Origin: Phoronis pallida
Lineage: Eukaryota; Phoronida; Phoronidae
Reading direction: 5' to 3'
DNA: 10,557 nt
NCBI GenBank assembly: GCA_028565715.1
Contig: JAOXYC010233681.1
Span: 1 to 10,557, forward strand
The position numbers were made by a program, and so were the translations under genes. Below the pieces are notes generated by a model. It ran no database searches. It was given only the letters and a program-made list of their open reading frames with translations, and was not told the origin of the DNA. Positions 7,949 to 10,557 of this stretch are shown here, piece after piece (within the stretch, counting starts at the first letter, position 1; the number at the start of each line of letters is the position of its first letter).

Positions 7949-8836
7949 TAACAAAGCTTTATCTTCACTATTGCTAGGTACGTAGCTGCTATGGTTTTTA
8001 TGTGGTTACGGCGTTCATGTGAACTGACACATTTTTTTCAAAAATCTGAAAATCAAAATGAATTGAAAATTTTCTATTTTTTTAAAGTTACTGTCTCTTC
8101 GGTGGTACAAATCTGGCATCAACATGTAAATCAACTAGAAATTTTGTGTTACATACAATGCTTGGTTGTACATAACTTTTAAGTAATTAAAATTACTTGC
8201 ACCTAAGTAAAAAAAAATCAGTTAGGGTTATTTGAGAGTTTTGTGTATTTTTTGACTCTGATAAATGTAAGTTATGTTCAATAAAGGACTCGTACACACA
8301 CAAATTTATTGTCCATTTGCGTTTTGACTTTAGAGTTTGACCAACCAGAGACAGTAACTTTAAATAAAAATTTTGAAATATCCTGTGTTTTAAAATAATT
8401 TATGCTTTTTGCTTTCAAGTTTATGGATCTTCTCTCAGTCAACAAAGAAAACCCAGGATTTATTTTGTAAGGAATAGAATAACAGATCCCAACTTATCTG
8501 AGTAGTCAACCCAAATCATGTTCAATTTATTGGAAAAACAAAGATAATAGTTGCACTTCCACATAAATGTCACTTTTATGTATTTTAAAGGTTATGTATG
8601 GTTAAAATCAGCATGTCTGTTTGGCCGACCATTGTTCCATGCTACAACACATTTTCTTTTGAGCCAAGATATTTGATTTATCCGCAAAAATATTTCAATT
8701 TAATGTTCAGTTGTGTCCAATTAGAAGCCTGTGACAATCAGGTTTTGTCACGAATTAAAGCAATTTTCACTGACCAGTTTATTTGTCTTGTCACTACATA
8801 TGCATGCCTTGTAATGAAGAAGATATAATGGAAAAA
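7949..8836. other. AT-rich non-coding stretch
   Basis: No supported gene. Plus-strand frames of 63 and 76 codons at 7991-8182 and 8598-8828 show no domain, bias or splice support. No repeats were noted. Confidence 0.5.
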
Positions 8837-9019
8837 CAGGAAGTACAGGTGGTCCAGAAAAAAGCGGACAGATATAGTTTTATAAATCTGTTCCACTGGA
8901 ATTTAACCTTGTTTAATTCACCCTGGATCTTTGGAAACATCTCATTTCCTTCTATGGCATCACAGGAGTGGTAACATTTTAGTGGAACAGATTTATAATT
9001 ATTGATATCATACTTCCTG
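8837..9019. repeat. Fold-back repeat with two nested perfect arms
   Basis: Inner arms TTATAAATCTGTTCCACT (8880-8897) and AGTGGAACAGATTTATAA (8981-8998) are perfect over 18 bp. Outer arms CAGGAAGTA (8837-8845) and TACTTCCTG (9011-9019) are perfect over 9 bp. The spacers between outer and inner arms differ (34 and 12 bases), so one side has gained or lost sequence. The loop of 83 bases has no coding content. It is most likely a decayed MITE or fold-back transposon; the true ends and target duplication were not found. Confidence 0.75.
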
Positions 9020-9077
9020 AATGGAAGAAGATTTGCTTTTTAGTATTCATGTTTATAATGGTAATGTATCTTTTTGT

Positions 9078-9145
9078 GGATTAAATAATTAATTTGTCTA
9101 TCTATATCTCAATTAATCCATATATACATTAACCTACACTAATCC
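9078..9145. promoter_or_regulatory. Cluster of three GGATTA/TAATCC sites
   Basis: GGATTA at 9078-9083 and TAATCC at 9114-9119 and 9140-9145 match the site of K50 homeodomains (Otx, Pitx, Goosecoid type). AT-rich TAATTAATT lies between them. TAAT words are common in such DNA, but the CC extension is less so. Proposed as a possible enhancer part. Confidence 0.3.
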
Positions 9146-9231
9146 ACAGTCTGCATGATATTGGTTTAAATCCTGTAGTTGGTCCAGACAAAATATAGCT
9201 TCAAGTCTTAATTTAACATCAAAGCCTTAAC

Positions 9232-9311
9232 CCAGCCAATTCATTGATGTGTGTTAATATCATTAATTATGAGGTGGTTAATTGGCAGTGAGATGTGATT
9301 AATTGGGCTGG
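9232..9311. promoter_or_regulatory. TAAT-core cluster within an imperfect inverted repeat
   Basis: CCAGCCAATT (9232-9241) and AATTGGGCTGG (9301-9311) are inverted with one extra base. Between them lie ATTAATTA (9262-9269) and two copies of TTAATTGG, at 9278-9285 and 9299-9306, exactly 21 bp apart or two turns of the helix. Such spacing puts both sites on one face of DNA. Homeodomain proteins are the obvious candidates. No conservation or activity data are available here. Confidence 0.35.
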
Positions 9312-9342
9312 CCACCATGTCAGTTTATGTGTTGCACGTTTC

Positions 9343-9488
9343 TGATTGTTTTCATATGTCAGCTGATCAGGGTTTGCAGCTTGGTGTAGAGGGTAGGCGG
9401 CTAGTGACATCTATTGATTGTTTTCTTCAGTCAGCTGATTATGGTTTGTAGCTTGGTGTAGTGAGGGTAAACTGGTAGTGACAACTAT
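9343..9488 (+). repeat. Two-copy tandem duplication of 72-74 bp
   Basis: Copy 1 (9343-9414) and copy 2 (9415-9488) begin TGATTGTTTTC and share GTCAGCTGAT, GGTTTG-AGCTTGGTGTAG, and TAGTGACA-CTAT. Identity is roughly 80 percent by eye. Each copy carries the E-box CAGCTG (9360-9365 and 9432-9437); copy 1 also has CATATG at 9353-9358. The two copies abut exactly. There is no coding frame through both. Confidence 0.9.
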
Positions 9489-9979
9489 TGTTAAAAAAGC
9501 AAACTAATTTTATACAATTAGTTCCAATTTCTCAAGAAAGGTGTCTTTTTTCTGGTTGAGTTTATGACGTTTTGCAAGAATATCTAGTTACATTAATTTC
9601 CGACATGTTCTTTCAACCAAATTTTCAAATGATAAGTATTTGATTCTTAACCTGGTTCAAATTATTATTTTTTTTTTTTCTATGTTTCCAATTCATATTT
9701 TTTATTTAAAAAAAACCTTTTCATAAGAAGGACGTAACCGATTCCTTTTTTTGTAATAATCAAAAGAGCTATCAAGATTAGAGTGTCTTTTTGAGATAAA
9801 ATCAGAGTAAAATTTTAAATTATCATTGGAAAGGTTTCAAGAAGAGGCAGAAAATAAATGCAAACATTACTTTTGTATGTTCAAAATCAAAAAAAGTTAT
9901 GAGCATATAAGGCTAGCAATAATCACTCATATATAAATGCTACTGGTTTGTGGTGAAATTCTATGATGTAAACTACCCG
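9489..9979. other. AT-rich non-coding stretch
   Basis: No supported gene. It contains a T tract at about 9667-9679 and several A/T runs, and nothing else was seen. Confidence 0.55.
9667..9679. repeat. Poly-T tract
   Basis: A run of thymines follows ATTATTA. Simple-sequence DNA, with no SINE or LINE head found next to it on the minus strand. Confidence 0.8.
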
Positions 9980-10016
9980 TTACGTCATCAGGCGTGGCTA
10001 TCTAGCCTTGACGTAA
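9980..10016. promoter_or_regulatory. Facing CRE-like sites around a small hairpin
   Basis: TTACGTCA (9980-9987) and TGACGTAA (10009-10016) are perfect inverted copies of a bZIP/CREB-ATF type site. Between them lies GGCTA-TC-TAGCC (9997-10008), itself a perfect hairpin. CpG is otherwise scarce here, so two intact ACGT cores are notable. It could also be the centre or end of a small mobile element; the outer flanks match only for about three more bases. Confidence 0.5.
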
Positions 10017-10425
10017 AGGTGTGATGTGATAAACCATCTCAAAGGGGTGATTGAATTTAATACGATTTTAGATAGCAGAATAGCTTAGATGTATGAATAA
10101 AGATGAAATACTTTGAAGGTAGAAACTAAGCATTCGTTCTTCTGTTGAACAGAAATAACAAGGCAGAATTATGCGAAATAGTTCCCTCAAAATAATAACA
10201 CACTGATTTGAGCCTTTAACTGATAAAAAGTGAAATGTGTTGATAATAAGTTAACGTTTCTTCAATTCTGGAATTGTGAAAATTCTTTTTGGAGTATTGT
10301 ATATCCGTGTTGAAACCCGACGTTTTTCTAAATACATAACTTGATTTTTTTTAAACATTTATTGCATTTTACCACATTGTTTTGAATGGACACCAGAAAT
10401 GTCAAAGCAACAATGAACCACATAC
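10017..10425. other. AT-rich non-coding stretch
   Basis: No supported gene or repeat. From about 10355 the + strand becomes open in one frame (see the exon-like interval that follows), but no acceptor of good quality introduces it. Confidence 0.5.
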
Positions 10426-10540
10426 CATCCCATTCATGTTTAAGACGGAACCACCCAGACTGTATTCCCTAGGGGCCACATGCCCTGCGGCCATTTTTCA
10501 AACTCCAACAGGATGACTCAACTTTGTGACAGATTATTGT
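10426..10540 (-). CDS. Weak candidate first coding exon on the minus strand
   Basis: On the minus strand a pyrimidine-rich acceptor TTCTCCTCCTGTAACAG ends at 10541. A 46-base leader follows, then AAAAATGGCC, a good start context, with the ATG at 10494. The frame reads MAAGHVAPREYSLGG and continues to NMNGM, where GGGATG|GTATGT is a good donor at 10426/10425. Read through, it stops after 30 codons at 10402. The block is GC-rich relative to its surroundings. I do not recognise the peptide. The opposite strand is also open here (HTIPFMFKTEPPRLYS to QTPTG, stop at 10513-10515), so strand and coding status are unsettled. Confidence 0.22.
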
Positions 10541-10557
10541 CTGTTACAGGAGGAGAA
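10541..10557 (+). other. Candidate + strand splice acceptor and exon start at the window edge
   Basis: TTATTGTCTGTTACAG ends at 10549 and is followed by GAGGAGAA. A branch-like CTCAAC lies about 30 bases upstream. If the microexon at 2019-2055 ends in phase 0, this exon would start GAG GAG (Glu-Glu). Only eight bases of it are visible, so coding is untestable here. Confidence 0.3.

Noticed and set aside
7991-8182. 63-codon plus-strand frame
   Set aside because: AT-driven codons, no domain, no splice support.
8598-8974. 76- and 63-codon overlapping plus-strand frames
   Set aside because: The second lies across the fold-back repeat; neither has a recognisable feature.

Overview
The window reads as animal nuclear DNA, most likely from an invertebrate. 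It is AT-rich by eye and CpG-poor over long stretches, with no packed reading frames and no bacterial signals. It carries a tRNA-derived SINE, a MITE-like element with TA flanks, a minisatellite, and scattered splice-site-like sequences. The species cannot be named from this. Nearly all of it looks like intron or intergenic DNA. No protein could be identified by family.

Layout. Bases 1-89 are an open, relatively GC-rich stretch ending at a possible splice donor. Bases 2019-2055 form a 37-nt candidate microexon with a strong acceptor and donor on the + strand, and its phase fits the 1-89 frame. At 10549 there is another good + acceptor, so the window could be most of two or three introns of one + strand gene. 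This gene model is an inference. A competing minus-strand exon can be drawn at 10426-10540.

Repeats and mobile DNA. A 15-bp minisatellite at 2171-2330 has about 10.7 copies, most carrying a TCCC-NN-GGGA palindrome. A minus-strand tRNA-derived SINE lies at about 2700-2909. A 159-bp MITE at 4342-4500 has long terminal inverted repeats and carries YY1-like and E2F-like motifs inside. A CpG-rich block of hairpins followed by CTAAT lies at 7868-7948, and a fold-back repeat lies at 8837-9019. Two diverged repeat copies at 6268-6480 each carry a CCCC..TGGC core, the second one CTCF-like.

Possible regulatory DNA. From about 9078 to 9488 there is a dense set of homeodomain-type sites, two TTAATTGG sites exactly 21 bp apart, and a two-copy 72-74 bp duplication in which each copy has a CAGCTG E-box. 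At 9980-10016 two TTACGTCA bZIP/CRE-like sites face each other around a small hairpin. Two further strong hairpins lie at 3147-3186 and 5233-5295. Nothing seen ties these pieces into one system; the best reading is a long non-coding interval of a developmental-type animal locus, decorated with repeats.
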